NCBI RefSeq assembly: GCF_010731755.1 | Contig: NZ_AP022589.1 | Span: 124,001-188,000 of the forward strand | DNA: 64,000 bases | Direction: 5' to 3' | Origin: Mycolicibacter minnesotensis | Lineage (GTDB): Bacteria; Actinomycetota; Actinomycetes; Mycobacteriales; Mycobacteriaceae | Shown here: one piece after another, positions 26,704-36,355 of the stretch | How the letters are laid out: each line of letters begins with the position of its first letter | Numbering within the stretch: position 1 is the stretch's first letter | Notes under the pieces: model-generated | The model's database searches: none | Told to the model about the DNA's origin: nothing | The model's input: only the letters and a program-made list of their open reading frames with translations | Made by a program: the position numbers and the translations under genes

Positions 26704-26935
26704 GGGTCGCGTAGATCTTCTTGCAGTCCGGGCAGACCGGCGAACCCGGCTTGGCCGACTTGGTGACGGGAAAGACCTCACCACACAGCGCCACCACGTG
26801 CGTACCCATGACCGCGCTCTCGGCGATCTTGTCCTTCTTTACGTAGTGGAAGTACTTCGGAGTGTCGCCATCGGTCCCGTCGTCGACGCGTTCGTCGGTA
26901 TCGGTGCGCTCAAGGGTGTCGGTCTCTATGCCCAT
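26690..26935 (-). CDS. DUF3039 protein (Rv2708c-like)
   Basis: An 81-residue acidic protein with the DUF3039 core: HYVKKDKIAESAVMG, HVVALCGEVF and a C-terminal CPDCKKIY motif. Three cysteines and a histidine may bind zinc. Conserved in actinobacteria; function unknown. The ATG at 26935 is used, with in-frame ATG choices three and more codons upstream. The much longer open frame to 28486 is antisense to sigB and is not real. Confidence 0.82.
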   Translation of the reverse strand: MGIETDTLERTDTDERVDDGTDGDTPKYFHYVKKDKIAESAVMGTHVVALCGEVFPVTKSAKPGSPVCPDCKKIYATLKQA

Positions 26936-27013
26936 GGTGCCCATTGTGCCCAGAACTGGGGATGATCCAAAACCCCTCGTGCCTTCGAGCCCGGCGTGTG
27001 GGACAGTGGAGTG

Positions 27014-27430
27014 ATGAGGCACGGCCCCGAACTGGGGTTCGACGACGACGGTCGGCCGGTCTTGATCACCGCGGCCGCCCCGTCCTTCGAGCAACAGCAC
27101 CGCGAACGGGTACGCAAGTACCTGACCCTGATGGCGTTCCGGGTGCCTGCGCTGATCCTGGCTGCGATCGCCTACGGGATGTGGCACAACGGTCTGATCT
27201 CTGTACTGATCCTGGTGGCCTCTATACCGCTGCCATGGATGGCGGTGCTGATCGCCAACGACCGGCCGCCGCGCAGCGCCGAGGAACCTCGCCGCTACGA
27301 AGCGGCCCCCACTCGCACCCCGCTGTTCCCCACAGGCACCAGGCCCACCTTGGAACGGCCGAAGCCACCGGAACCCCCCAAATCGGGCGGTGACACCGCC
27401 GGCGAAGCGCCGTACGGTACAGGTTCTTAG
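27014..27430 (+). CDS. DUF3099 membrane protein (Rv2709-like)
   Basis: A 138-residue protein with a polar N terminus, two adjacent hydrophobic helices (about residues 38-56 and 61-80) and a proline-rich cytoplasmic tail. This is the DUF3099 arrangement; function unknown. The ATG at 27014 follows GGAG; a GTG six codons earlier is possible. It lies 130 bp before sigB and is divergent from the DUF3039 gene. Confidence 0.8.
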   Translation: MRHGPELGFDDDGRPVLITAAAPSFEQQHRERVRKYLTLMAFRVPALILAAIAYGMWHNGLISVLILVASIPLPWMAVLIANDRPPRSAEEPRRYEAAPTRTPLFPTGTRPTLERPKPPEPPKSGGDTAGEAPYGTGS

Positions 27431-27491
27431 CACATTCTCAAAGTCATTGCCGTATTTCCGCACGTCAGGTGGTGTGGAAATGCGATCGGCC

Positions 27492-27518
27492 GGGAACTCT
27501 GCACTCGTGTTCCGCGTT
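27492..27518 (+). promoter_or_regulatory. ECF-type sigB promoter
   Basis: GGGAAC at 27492-27497 and CGTT at 27515-27518 are separated by 17 bases. This matches the GGAAC-N16-18-CGTT consensus of SigE/SigH-type sigma factors, which are known to drive sigB in mycobacteria. It lies about 40 bp before the sigB start. Confidence 0.65.
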
Positions 27519-27559
27519 AACACGTGTGACAGCTGAAGCCGATCAACGGGAGGCCCGCA

Positions 27560-28525
27560 ATGGCAAAGGCAGACGCCACCACCAGCCGGATCGACGGCGA
27601 CCTGGACTCGCAGAGCCCAGCCGCCGACCTGGTGCGTGTGTACCTCAACGGTATCGGCAAGACGGCCTTGCTCAACGCCGCCGACGAGGTGGAGCTCGCC
27701 AAGCGGATCGAGGCCGGCCTGTACGCCCAGCACCTGCTCGACACGCGCAAGCGTTTCGGCGACAAGCGCAAGCGCGAACTGGCGGCGGTGGTACGCGACG
27801 GCGAGGCCGCCCGTCGGCACCTGCTTGAGGCCAACCTTCGCCTGGTGGTCTCGCTGGCCAAGCGCTACACCGGCCGCGGTATGCCTCTGCTGGATCTGAT
27901 TCAGGAGGGCAACCTCGGATTGATCCGCGCCATGGAGAAATTCGACTATGCCAAGGGATTCAAGTTCTCCACCTACGCCACGTGGTGGATCCGCCAGGCC
28001 ATCACCCGCGGAATGGCGGACCAGAGCCGCACCATCAGGCTTCCAGTCCACCTGGTTGAGCAGGTCAACAAGTTGGCCCGGATCAAGCGCGAGATGCACC
28101 AGCAGCTGGGTCGCGAAGCCACTGATGAAGAGTTGGCGGCCGAATCCGGCATCCCGGCGGAGAAGATCAGCGACCTGCTGGAGCACAGCCGCGACCCGGT
28201 CTCCCTCGACATGCCGGTCGGCTCCGACGAGGAGGCTCCGTTGGGCGACTTCATCGAGGACTCCGAGGCCATGTCCGCGGAGAACGCCGTGATCTCCGAA
28301 CTGCTGCACACCGATATCCGCAGCGTATTGGCCACCCTCGACGAGCGTGAGCACCAGGTGATCCGCCTGCGGTTCGGCCTGGATGACGGACAGCCCCGCA
28401 CGTTGGACCAGATCGGCAAGCTGTTCGGCCTGTCCCGGGAGCGGGTCCGCCAGATCGAACGCGAGGTGATGACCAAGCTGCGTCACGGCGAGCGGGCCGA
28501 CCGACTGCGCTCTTACGCCAGCTGA
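27560..28525 (+). CDS. sigB: stress-response sigma factor SigB
   Basis: A group 2 sigma-70 factor of 321 residues, closely similar to SigA across regions 1.2 to 4 but without its long N-terminal tail. Visible are [16 protein letters not shown] (2.1-2.2), [13 protein letters not shown] (2.3-2.4), region 3, and the region 4 helix-turn-helix [19 protein letters not shown]. It directs stress and stationary-phase transcription. The ATG has GGGAGG nine bases upstream. Its promoter is of ECF type, so it is probably a SigE/SigH target. It lies just upstream of ideR, the conserved mycobacterial order. Confidence 0.95.
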   Translation: MAKADATTSRIDGDLDSQSPAADLVRVYLNGIGKTALLNAADEVELAKRIEAGLYAQHLLDTRKRFGDKRKRELAAVVRDGEAARRHLLEANLRLVVSLAKRYTGRGMPLLDLIQEGNLGLIRAMEKFDYAKGFKFSTYATWWIRQAITRGMADQSRTIRLPVHLVEQVNKLARIKREMHQQLGREATDEELAAESGIPAEKISDLLEHSRDPVSLDMPVGSDEEAPLGDFIEDSEAMSAENAVISELLHTDIRSVLATLDEREHQVIRLRFGLDDGQPRTLDQIGKLFGLSRERVRQIEREVMTKLRHGERADRLRSYAS

Positions 28526-28532
28526 CGCCGCC

Positions 28533-28612
28533 CCGGGCCGCTCGAGCAGTGGCCCGGAGCGCTTGTCCCCCGCTTCGGCGGGCCGCCGACTATGCCGGTG
28601 GCCCGCCGAAGC
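28533..28612. terminator. two strong hairpins between sigB and ideR
   Basis: CCGGGCC (28533-28539) pairs with GGCCCGG (28551-28557). A second perfect 13-bp stem, GCTTCGGCGGGCC (28572-28584) with GGCCCGCCGAAGC (28600-28612), has a 15-base loop. They follow the sigB stop and precede the ideR -10 (TAGACT at 28668-28673). Probable termination or attenuation structure; there is no T-tract. Confidence 0.55.
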
Positions 28613-28695
28613 TGCGTTATGGCCGCGCGGCGGCGTCGCTCGCTAACCGAGTACTTGGCTTGCGAAGTAGACTCAGCTGCGACGGAAGGTGCCGA

Positions 28696-29388
28696 ATGAA
28701 TGACTTGGTTGATACCACCGAGATGTACCTCAGGACGATCTACGACCTTGAGGAAGAGGGTGTCACCCCGCTGCGCGCGCGGATAGCCGAGCGACTGGAA
28801 CAAAGTGGCCCGACTGTCAGCCAGACGGTATCCCGAATGGAACGCGACGGCCTGTTGAAGGTGGCCGGCGACCGGCACCTCGAACTCACCGAAAAGGGAC
28901 GCACGCTGGCGGTCTCGGTGATGCGCAAGCATCGGCTGGCTGAGCGCCTGCTGGTCGATGTGATCGGCCTGCCGCTGGAAGAAGTGCATGCTGAGGCCTG
29001 CCGCTGGGAACACGTGATGAGCGAGGATGTCGAACGGCGCCTGGTTCAGGTTCTCGACAACCCGACGACGTCGCCTTTCGGCAACCCCATCCCCGGACTC
29101 CCCGACCTCGGCTTCGGCGCGGGCTCCGCCGGCTGGGACTCTGACCTGGTGCGGCTGACGGAGTTGCCGGCCGGCTCCCCGGTCGCGGTGGTGGTGCGCC
29201 AGCTGACCGAACACGTGCAGGGTGACATCGACCTGATCACCCGGCTCAAAGAGGCCGGTGTGGTTCCCAACGCCCGGGTGACCGTGCAGGCCGATGGCGA
29301 CGACGGCGTAACCATCGTGATTCCCGGACACGCTGACGTCAGCCTGCCCTACGAGATGGCACACGCCGTCAAGGTCCAGAAGGTCTGA
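28696..29388 (+). CDS. ideR: iron-dependent repressor IdeR
   Basis: A DtxR-family Fe(II)-dependent regulator of 230 residues that represses siderophore genes and activates iron storage. The N-terminal winged helix (PLRARIAERLEQSGPTVSQTV) is followed by the dimerisation domain and a C-terminal SH3-like domain. All metal ligands are in place: M10, C102, E105, H106 for the primary site and H79, E83, H98 for the ancillary site. The longer open frame upstream runs through the hairpins and is not used. Confidence 0.96.
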   Translation: MNDLVDTTEMYLRTIYDLEEEGVTPLRARIAERLEQSGPTVSQTVSRMERDGLLKVAGDRHLELTEKGRTLAVSVMRKHRLAERLLVDVIGLPLEEVHAEACRWEHVMSEDVERRLVQVLDNPTTSPFGNPIPGLPDLGFGAGSAGWDSDLVRLTELPAGSPVAVVVRQLTEHVQGDIDLITRLKEAGVVPNARVTVQADGDDGVTIVIPGHADVSLPYEMAHAVKVQKV

Positions 29389-29398
29389 CCACACCACC

Positions 29399-30460
29399 TC
29401 AGCCGGCCCGCCGCCCCAGGCCCTGCCCCTGCCGCCCAGGTAGTTGCACCCCCATCTGCTCCGCCAACCGATAGCCGGTATCGGCCAGCCCGCGGATCCG
29501 TTCCGGCCGCAGCCCTGACTGCAACGCAGTGTCGAGTAGGCCTGCCATCCGATGCTCCGGTGCGCCACGTAGTGCCGCCTCCAGAGCTACGCCGGCCAGC
29601 GGCCCATCGCCGCGCGAGTAGGCGCTGAAGGCCAGCAGAACCAGCGCTTCGGCCCGCCACGGCGGCGGCAGGGTCCGGGCCAACTCCGACCAGAGCAGCT
29701 CTGCTGCTGCGGCGTGTTCTCCAATCGCCAATGCACACAACGTGTCCCGGACCCTCACGTCAGTAAGCGGGCATCCGATCCGAGCCAGCTCCACGTCTGT
29801 GGGTTCGCGTCCGCCCGCCAGTGCGGCGACAGCGGTCAGGGCGTGCTCGATGTCGCGTCGGGCCCGGTCGCGGGTATCAGCACCCTCAGCCACGCGTTGC
29901 GCCACGGACTCGTCGATCACCGCAGCCACCGCGGCGCAACGCGCCGGATCACCGGGGGCGATCACCGCCTGCAGATCTGACCGGCGGGCATAGAGCCGCC
30001 TGCCTTCCAGCACTGCGGCGGCCGCCAACGGTGACGCGTCCGGGTCGTCGACCGGACCACCGGCGCCGCATCCGTCCGCGCAATGCCACCGTCCTCCGGC
30101 GGCGATCCGGTCCACCACATGGGCGCTCAGCAGCACGATGTCGCGGTCTGCCAACTCCTCGCACAGTGCGGCGACCAGCCGGCGGTGTTGGTCGTTGCAG
30201 GCCGGGCAGCGCGCCCCCTGGGCGTCGACGATCACGGCGATGGCCGCTGCCGGCGCGGCGGCCGCAGCGACCTCCGCGACCCGCCCGGCGAGATCGGCGA
30301 GCGCGTCGGCGAGGTCGACCCGCAGCACCGAGCCCAGCTCACCGCCGTCCACCGCCACCAGGATCAGCGATTTCTCCGGGACGAAGCCGAGGATGGCCGG
30401 TAGCCCCGCGATGAGGGCTCCGGGCCGATTGAGGGTGAATTCCGGTTGCGTGGTTGTCAT
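29399..30460 (-). CDS. DUF4192 protein (Rv2712c-like)
   Basis: A 353-residue cytoplasmic protein of the actinobacterial DUF4192 family. The N-terminal segment (RPGALIAGLPAILGFVPEKSLILVAV) is the family hallmark; the middle contains a cysteine cluster (CPAC, then CADGC) that may bind metal. Function unknown. The ATG at 30460 gives the family length. It faces ideR tail to tail with only ten bases between. Confidence 0.83.
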   Translation of the reverse strand: MTTTQPEFTLNRPGALIAGLPAILGFVPEKSLILVAVDGGELGSVLRVDLADALADLAGRVAEVAAAAAPAAAIAVIVDAQGARCPACNDQHRRLVAALCEELADRDIVLLSAHVVDRIAAGGRWHCADGCGAGGPVDDPDASPLAAAAVLEGRRLYARRSDLQAVIAPGDPARCAAVAAVIDESVAQRVAEGADTRDRARRDIEHALTAVAALAGGREPTDVELARIGCPLTDVRVRDTLCALAIGEHAAAAELLWSELARTLPPPWRAEALVLLAFSAYSRGDGPLAGVALEAALRGAPEHRMAGLLDTALQSGLRPERIRGLADTGYRLAEQMGVQLPGRQGQGLGRRAG

Positions 30461-30565
30461 GCCAACCACGTTGACGATCACCCCCGTCACCAAGGGCGCG
30501 TCCGTGCCTTCCCGGTTGCCCGGTTGGGGATGACCCGATGACTGTGAATAAATGCCGTTGCTCGC

Positions 30566-32335
30566 TCAGAGGTCGATCACAACTGGCCCGCGGGGGCGTG
30601 AGCAGCAGATCAAGATATTGCCCTCGGCGGGTGGTTCCAGCGGTTGCGGGTCATAGTCGACGGCGCCCGACAGCAATGCCGTCTCGCAGTTGTGGCATAC
30701 CCCGGTTCGACACGACCATCGCGTGGCGATGTCGCAGGCTTCAGCGAACTCGAGCAGGCTGGTGCTGGGTGGACCCCAAGGCGCCGCCAGTCCACTGCGG
30801 GCAAATTGCACGTCGGGACCGCGGCCGGGCGGCCCAGCAGGAACGTGCGGGGCGATCGACGTCACGGCGATGCCAGGTGTGAGCGGAGCTGCGGCACCGA
30901 AGGTTTCGGAGTGCACTCGCGCGGGATCCAGCCCGGAGGTCACCAGGCCCGCGGTGATCTCGTTCATGAATTCCGAGGGGCCACAGAGATAGACCTCCGC
31001 GTCGCGTGGCAGACCGAGGCCGACGATCGCCGAGCCAGACAGCCGGCCCTGCTCGGAGAAGTCGAGGCCCTGTCGGTCTTCTGTGGTTGGACGGCTGTAG
31101 AAGATGTGCGAATGGCTGCCCGGCAGTTGATTCAGCAGGCGGCGGCTCTCTGCGGCAAAGGGATGCTCGGTCCCCTCGCGGGCGCCGTGCAGCCACCAGA
31201 CCTCCCGTTCCGAGTGGGTCGCGGCAAGCTGGTGCAGCATCGAAAGCACCGGCGTCACCCCCACCCCGGCCGAGAGCAGGATCAGTGGTGACGCCGTGTC
31301 GCGAAGGAAGAAGGTCCCTCGGGGTGCGGCGACGTCGACGAGATCACCGGGATGAACGTGGGCGTGAATCTGGCCGCTGGCCAATCCATGTGGCTCGCGC
31401 TTGACGCTGATCCGGTATTCCGCCGACCCTGGTGCGTTCGACAGCGAGTAGTTGCGGACCACTACGGCACCGTCGACCTGGGTGCGAAGCCGCACAGCGA
31501 TCGACTGGCCCGGAAGCCATTCCGGTAATGCCGCGCCATCGGGGTCGTTCAACGAGATCGAGCGAACGTGCCGGCTCTCGTCGTGGACCGCGCTGACACG
31601 TAGCCGGCGAAACCCAGGCCACGCCGGCGGCGGACCGGCCGCAGCCGCAGTCAGACCGACATTGCCCGCCGATCCAGCTGGCGTCTGCGGCTGCTCCGAC
31701 AGCGCCTGCAGGGACTGCTTCCAGCCGGGGCTCAGCGCCGGAATGCGCAGGGCCCGCTGGAGAACGTCGCGGGGATGTCCGGGCAGGTAGAGCAATGCGT
31801 CGATCTGGGCGACCGAAATCTGTTCCGGCCCAGCGCTGACCTTGATGATCTCCTGGCCGGCCTCCACCTCACCTTCCTCGATCACCCGGCAGTAAAAGCC
31901 GGGTCGCCCGTGCTCGACCAGCAGGGCCGCCATTCGCGGTTCGCCGATCCGCATCCCGGCGCGGTAGCAGGTGACCCGCGGCTGGGTGACTTCCAAGACA
32001 GCCTGTCCGATCCGGTATCGGTCACCGATGCAGACTTGATCGTCGGGCAGTCCCTCGACGGTGAGGTTCTCCCCCAACAGACCCGGCACCAGATCCCGAC
32101 GCTGGAGAACCTGAGCCCAGTGCTGGTAGGAATCAACCTGATAGACCAGAACCGCACGGTTCTCACCGCCATGGCCGGCCAGGTCACCCTGACCGTCGCC
32201 GTCTACGTTGAGCCTGCGGATCATCCGGGGTCCGGGCACCGGCTGTTTCCACGCACCGGTGTAGACGGTGCGCCGGTTCCAGGTGACATTCTGCGGCATC
32301 CCGACGTTCACCGAAGTCAGTGTGGCCACCACCAT
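30566..32335 (-). CDS. MOSC - ferredoxin reductase - [2Fe-2S] ferredoxin fusion oxidoreductase
   Basis: A 589-residue single-chain redox protein. Residues 1-215 are a MOSC domain with the candidate molybdenum-ligand cysteine C123 in the QPRVTCYRAG motif. A ferredoxin-NADP reductase module follows: FAD-binding RNYSLSN near residue 310, NAD(P)-binding SAGVGVTP near 365 and YLCGPSEFM near 455. The last 85 residues are a plant-type ferredoxin with C-x4-C-x2-C (CRTGVCHNC) and a distal CC pair. The architecture resembles amidoxime- or N-oxide-reducing systems with their electron chain built in, so reduction of N-hydroxylated or S-oxidised substrates is a reasonable inference. AGAGGAG directly abuts the ATG at 32335; the GTG two codons on (32329) is better spaced and may be the true start. 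It lies downstream of the PNPOx-like gene. Confidence 0.85.
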   Translation of the reverse strand: MVVATLTSVNVGMPQNVTWNRRTVYTGAWKQPVPGPRMIRRLNVDGDGQGDLAGHGGENRAVLVYQVDSYQHWAQVLQRRDLVPGLLGENLTVEGLPDDQVCIGDRYRIGQAVLEVTQPRVTCYRAGMRIGEPRMAALLVEHGRPGFYCRVIEEGEVEAGQEIIKVSAGPEQISVAQIDALLYLPGHPRDVLQRALRIPALSPGWKQSLQALSEQPQTPAGSAGNVGLTAAAAGPPPAWPGFRRLRVSAVHDESRHVRSISLNDPDGAALPEWLPGQSIAVRLRTQVDGAVVVRNYSLSNAPGSAEYRISVKREPHGLASGQIHAHVHPGDLVDVAAPRGTFFLRDTASPLILLSAGVGVTPVLSMLHQLAATHSEREVWWLHGAREGTEHPFAAESRRLLNQLPGSHSHIFYSRPTTEDRQGLDFSEQGRLSGSAIVGLGLPRDAEVYLCGPSEFMNEITAGLVTSGLDPARVHSETFGAAAPLTPGIAVTSIAPHVPAGPPGRGPDVQFARSGLAAPWGPPSTSLLEFAEACDIATRWSCRTGVCHNCETALLSGAVDYDPQPLEPPAEGNILICCSRPRGPVVIDL

Positions 32336-32422
32336 CTCCTCTAGCCGGTCACCGGAAAGTGCCACCGAGGCGCCGCACTGCCGACCATTGCGGCTGGTGA
32401 ATTAATTTGGGCCACAATCACT

Positions 32423-33058
32423 CTAATCGTCGGAGTGCAACATGCTGCGCAGCTCGGCGTTCTCGGCCTGCAGTCCGGCGAGCTGCTCGCGCAACGGAGC
32501 CAGGTGCGCCTCCAGCTCTGCCACGGTGAACCGCGCAGTGATGTGTTGCGGACAGTTCCAGTCGAAAGCCTCGACGTCAACCACGACTGCCCGCTCGACG
32601 ACAGCGTCATAAGCGGGATCGGCGAGTCTTGCGACCAGAGTCGGGTCCTGCTCCGCGGTGACGATGCGGGCGTGACCATAAATTTTCAACCGCCGATGGT
32701 GGGGGTAGTCCATGACGATCAGGGCGACCCGACTCTCGCCGCTGGCGTTACCCGTACTGATGTACTGGAGGTTGCCGCGGAAATCCGCCCATCCGATTGT
32801 GTGATCGTCGAGGACGCGCAAGAAGCCGGTGGGTCCGCCACGGAATTGCACATAGGGCCAGCCTGTTTCGCTGACCGTTGCCAGGTAGAAGCTGTCCCGC
32901 TCCGCGAGATAGGCCTTCTCCACGTCGGTGAGCGGGTCAGTACCCGGCGCGGCCGCACCTTGGACGCGCTTGCGCTCGTAGAAAGCGTTGCTGCCGTGGG
33001 CACGCTGGACGTCGCGAACCGCGTCAGTGAAGGCGATCGTGCCGTAGTGCTTGCTCAC
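32423..33058 (-). CDS. pyridoxamine-5'-phosphate-oxidase-family flavoprotein
   Basis: A 211-residue FMN- or F420-binding split-barrel protein. The core is [26 protein letters not shown], then [20 protein letters not shown] and a [12 protein letters not shown] strand; the last 45 residues are a predicted coiled coil ([17 protein letters not shown]). Relatives are often next to MOSC-reductase fusions, as here, 88 bp upstream of one, which suggests a shared redox job. GTG start with AAGGAG upstream. The pair is not in the M. tuberculosis order at this place. Confidence 0.83.
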   Translation of the reverse strand: MSKHYGTIAFTDAVRDVQRAHGSNAFYERKRVQGAAAPGTDPLTDVEKAYLAERDSFYLATVSETGWPYVQFRGGPTGFLRVLDDHTIGWADFRGNLQYISTGNASGESRVALIVMDYPHHRRLKIYGHARIVTAEQDPTLVARLADPAYDAVVERAVVVDVEAFDWNCPQHITARFTVAELEAHLAPLREQLAGLQAENAELRSMLHSDD

Positions 33059-33244
33059 CGGGGTACTCCTTCAGTCGCTACCGAAGTTCTCTGTCGCCCA
33101 CGCGCAGGTGAAAGAAATGCCGCCAGTTCGCATACACGAACCAGATCATCACAGCCCCAGGGTAGCTCCGGGAAACCACCGCGAACTGTTAACAGTGTGT
33201 GTTCAAGATGCACAACCCCAGGAAGGGGCGTAATTGTCTGTGTC

Positions 33245-34657
33245 ATGGATTCGAAGCGGGAATACGACATCATCGTGATCGGCTCAGGTCCAGGCGGACA
33301 AAAGGCCGCGATCGCCGCGGCCAAACTGGGCAAGTCAGCAGCGGTGGTCGAACGCGGCCGAATGATCGGCGGCGTGTGCGTCAACACCGGCACGATTCCC
33401 TCCAAGACGCTGCGCGAGGCGGTGATCTACCTGACCGGAATGAACCAGCGCGACCTCTATGGCGCCAGTTACCGGGTCAAGGACAAGATCACCCCCGCTG
33501 ACCTACTCGCGCGCACTCAGCATGTCATCGGCAAGGAAATCGAGGTAGTGCGCAGCCAATTGATGCGCAACCGCGTCGATCTCCTCCTCGGCCACGGCCG
33601 ATTCATCAACCCGCACACGATCGTCGTCGACGGGCACGGTGCCGAGACCACCACCATCACCGGCGATTACATCGTGATCGCCACCGGAACCAAACCCGTC
33701 CGTCCCGCCGGCGTCACCTTCGACGAGGAAAGGGTGCTGGACTCCGACGGGATCCTCGACCTGCGCTTCATCCCTGCGTCAATGGTGGTCGTCGGCGCCG
33801 GCGTGATCGGAATCGAGTACGCCTCGATGTTCGCGGCACTGGGTACTCGGGTGACGGTGGTGGAGAAGCGTGACTCGATGCTGGAATTCTGCGACCCGGA
33901 AGTCGTCGAGGCGCTGCGCTTTCACCTACGTGACCTCGCCGTTACCTTCCGGTTCGGCGAGGAAGTGACCGCCGTGGATGTCAGCCCGAACGGCACCGTG
34001 ACCACTTTGGCCAGTGGCAAGCAGATTCCGGCCGAGACAGTGATGTATTCGGCTGGGCGCCAGGGGCACACCGACCACCTCGATCTGGCCAAAGCAGGAC
34101 TGGCGACCGACCAGCGCGGGCGCATCGTGGTCGACGAGACGTTTCAGACGTCGGTCAAGCACATCTACGCCGTCGGTGACGTCATCGGTTTCCCAGCATT
34201 GGCGGCCACGTCCATGGAGCAGGGCCGACTGGCCGCCTACCATGCGTTCGGCGAACCGACCGACGGGATCACCGAACTTCAGCCGATCGGGATCTACTCA
34301 ATCCCCGAGGTGTCCTATGTGGGAGCCACCGAACTGGAGCTGACCCGCAACGCTATCCCCTACGAGGTGGGAGTGGCCCGGTATCGGGAGCTGGCCCGTG
34401 GCCAGATCGCCGGTGATTCCTACGGGATGCTCAAGCTGCTGGTGTCAACGACCGACCTCAAGCTGCTCGGCGTGCACATCTTCGGTACCAACGCTACCGA
34501 GATGGTGCACATCGGCCAGGCGGTGATGGGATGCGGCGGAACCGTGGAATACCTGGTGGACGCGGTATTCAACTACCCGACGTTCTCCGAAGCCTATAAG
34601 AACGCCGCGTTGGACGTGATGAATAAAATGCGCGCTCTGCAACAATTCCGCGGCTGA
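33245..34657 (+). CDS. sthA: soluble pyridine nucleotide transhydrogenase SthA
   Basis: An FAD flavoprotein of 470 residues that exchanges hydride between NADPH and NAD+ in the cytoplasm. The N-terminal FAD fold has GSGPGG (about residues 13-18), a second NAD(P)-binding motif [13 protein letters not shown] lies near residue 185, and the C-terminal dimerisation domain is present. As in other SthA proteins the redox-active disulfide of the lipoamide-dehydrogenase family is missing: the sequence is CVNTGT instead of CxxxxC. The frame is open far upstream, but that stretch is antisense to the PNPOx gene, so the ATG at 33245 is used. Confidence 0.92.
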   Translation: MDSKREYDIIVIGSGPGGQKAAIAAAKLGKSAAVVERGRMIGGVCVNTGTIPSKTLREAVIYLTGMNQRDLYGASYRVKDKITPADLLARTQHVIGKEIEVVRSQLMRNRVDLLLGHGRFINPHTIVVDGHGAETTTITGDYIVIATGTKPVRPAGVTFDEERVLDSDGILDLRFIPASMVVVGAGVIGIEYASMFAALGTRVTVVEKRDSMLEFCDPEVVEALRFHLRDLAVTFRFGEEVTAVDVSPNGTVTTLASGKQIPAETVMYSAGRQGHTDHLDLAKAGLATDQRGRIVVDETFQTSVKHIYAVGDVIGFPALAATSMEQGRLAAYHAFGEPTDGITELQPIGIYSIPEVSYVGATELELTRNAIPYEVGVARYRELARGQIAGDSYGMLKLLVSTTDLKLLGVHIFGTNATEMVHIGQAVMGCGGTVEYLVDAVFNYPTFSEAYKNAALDVMNKMRALQQFRG

Positions 34658-34833
34658 GGGACACACCGCAGCACCGTTCCTCGCAGGGCGAACACCGCAC
34701 TGGCCGCGGAATGCCTGCCCCAGCAGCTACGTTGTGCCACACATGCGCGCACCGTTTTTCGGTGCGGGCCCCAGTGGGGGAAACTAGACGATGCGATCCA
34801 CACTGCGATCTGCACGATGAGGAGGCGAACGCG

Positions 34834-35811
34834 ATGGCCGACTACCCGGATAACGGACCCGACCGGGGCCGGCACTACCAGGCTGAGAAGAGCGGTATGT
34901 ACGAGCTGGAGGTACCGGCGCCGCAGCTGATGTCGGCAGACGGCGAGGGGCCGGTCCTGATCCACGCTTTGGAAGGGTTCTCCGACGCCGGTCACGCGAT
35001 TCGCCTGGCGACCGGGCACCTCAAGACCGCGCTGGACAGCGAACTGGTGGCATCGTTTGCGATCGACGACCTGCTTGACTATCGGTCGCGGCGCCCTCTG
35101 ATGACATTTAAGGCCGACCACTTCACCCACTACGCCGAGCCCGACCTGAGTCTGCATGCTTTGCGGGACAGTGCCGGCACGCCGTTTCTGCTGCTCGCGG
35201 GAATGGAGCCAGACCTAAAGTGGGAGAGGTTCATCACGGCCGTTCGACTGTTGGCCGAGCAGCTTGGCGTGCGTCGCACCATTGGGCTGGGCACCATCCC
35301 GATGGCCGTTCCGCATACGCGGCCGGTGACACTCACCGCGCATTCCAATAATCGCGACCTGATCAGCGATTTCACCCCGTGGATCACCGAAGTCCAGGTT
35401 CCCGGCAGTGCATCTAACCTGCTGGAATACCGGATGGCGCAGCATGGGCACGAGGTTGTCGGCTTCACGGTGCACGTGCCGCACTACGTGGCCCAGACCG
35501 ACTACCCCGAGGCCGCCGAGGCCCTGCTGAAGCAGGCCGCCCAGTCCGGTGCGTTGGAGTTGCCGCTGACCGAACTGAGCGACGCCGCGACCGAGGTTCG
35601 CGCCAAGATCGATCAACAGGTGGAGGCAAGCGCCGAAGTGGCCCAAGTGGTGACCGCACTGGAACATCAGTACGACGCCTTTGTGACCGCCCAGCAGAAC
35701 CGCTCATTGCTGTCCCGCGACGAAGATCTGCCCAGCGCCGACGAACTCGGTGCCGAATTCGAGCGCTTCCTGGCGCAGGAGGCCAAGAAGAACCTCGACG
35801 GCGAGGACTGA
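34834..35811 (+). CDS. PAC2-family protein (proteasome assembly chaperone-like, Rv2714-like)
   Basis: A 325-residue protein of the PAC2 family, which in eukaryotes helps assemble the 20S proteasome; mycobacteria have a proteasome, but a chaperone role for this protein is inference. Marks are LIHALEGFSDAGHA near residue 40, and the central GIPMAVPHTRPVTLTAHS-like segment. The C-terminal 60 residues form a charged helix. GGAGG lies before the ATG at 34834; a longer upstream frame is ignored. Convergent with the nitrobindin gene. Confidence 0.85.
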   Translation: MADYPDNGPDRGRHYQAEKSGMYELEVPAPQLMSADGEGPVLIHALEGFSDAGHAIRLATGHLKTALDSELVASFAIDDLLDYRSRRPLMTFKADHFTHYAEPDLSLHALRDSAGTPFLLLAGMEPDLKWERFITAVRLLAEQLGVRRTIGLGTIPMAVPHTRPVTLTAHSNNRDLISDFTPWITEVQVPGSASNLLEYRMAQHGHEVVGFTVHVPHYVAQTDYPEAAEALLKQAAQSGALELPLTELSDAATEVRAKIDQQVEASAEVAQVVTALEHQYDAFVTAQQNRSLLSRDEDLPSADELGAEFERFLAQEAKKNLDGED

Positions 35812-35832
35812 GGCACCCGCGCCTCGGTGCCT
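35811..35832. terminator. hairpin between convergent PAC2 and nitrobindin genes
   Basis: AGGCACC (35811-35817) and GGTGCCT (35826-35832) form a 7-bp stem with an 8-base loop, exactly between the two stop codons. Likely shared two-way terminator. Confidence 0.5.
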
Positions 35833-36317
35833 TATCCGGTGCGGTGCAGCGTGGCGGTCAGGTGGTTCTGCGCAGGCTGGCCGACGGCGCCCATATCCAG
35901 CGTGTAGGACAGTTCGTCGCCTGAAAGGCGATAGCGCCGGCTCAGTACGGTCACCGCTTTGGCCGTCGGCGCCAGGCCGATCGTGGGCGCCGACATCTGC
36001 AGTTCCACACCGTTGCCGGTCACCGCGTAACTACCGACCTCGATCTCGGTGATACCGCTGGGGTGCGCGAGAACCCACTCGATCCGGCCGGGTTCGGGCA
36101 CCCGCAGGTAGCCGACCTCGGCGTGCAGGGGCAGGCCGTCGGTGGGCGACGTGGTCTTCTGGCCATACACCAGGAACGGCTTGCCTACGTGGGAGAAGAC
36201 CACCTCTTCGAGGTAGTCGAATGACGGAATCGTGGGATAGACCCCAGATCCCCGGCCCGCCCAGGTGCCCAGCAGCGGCGCCAGCTCCATCAGATTGGGA
36301 TGCAACTCGGGTGCCAT
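35832..36317 (-). CDS. nitrobindin-family heme-binding protein (Rv2717c-like)
   Basis: A 161-residue beta-barrel protein that binds ferric heme and isomerises peroxynitrite to nitrate in characterised homologues. The signature GTWAGRGSGVYPTI is at about residues 17-30 and the proximal heme-ligand histidine is H158 in TLHRTG at the C terminus. The frame extends slightly upstream but the ATG at 36317 gives the family length. It lies 38 bp behind nrdR and is likely co-transcribed. Confidence 0.88.
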   Translation of the reverse strand: MAPELHPNLMELAPLLGTWAGRGSGVYPTIPSFDYLEEVVFSHVGKPFLVYGQKTTSPTDGLPLHAEVGYLRVPEPGRIEWVLAHPSGITEIEVGSYAVTGNGVELQMSAPTIGLAPTAKAVTVLSRRYRLSGDELSYTLDMGAVGQPAQNHLTATLHRTG

Positions 36318-36355
36318 TCGGCCAGCGTAGTGCGCGACGTCGGCGCTCGTACGGC

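Noticed and set aside
26690..28486. A 598-residue reverse reading frame across sigB and the DUF3039 gene
   Set aside because: Most of it is antisense to sigB, and only the last 81 residues resemble a known family. High-GC codon bias keeps the opposite frame open.
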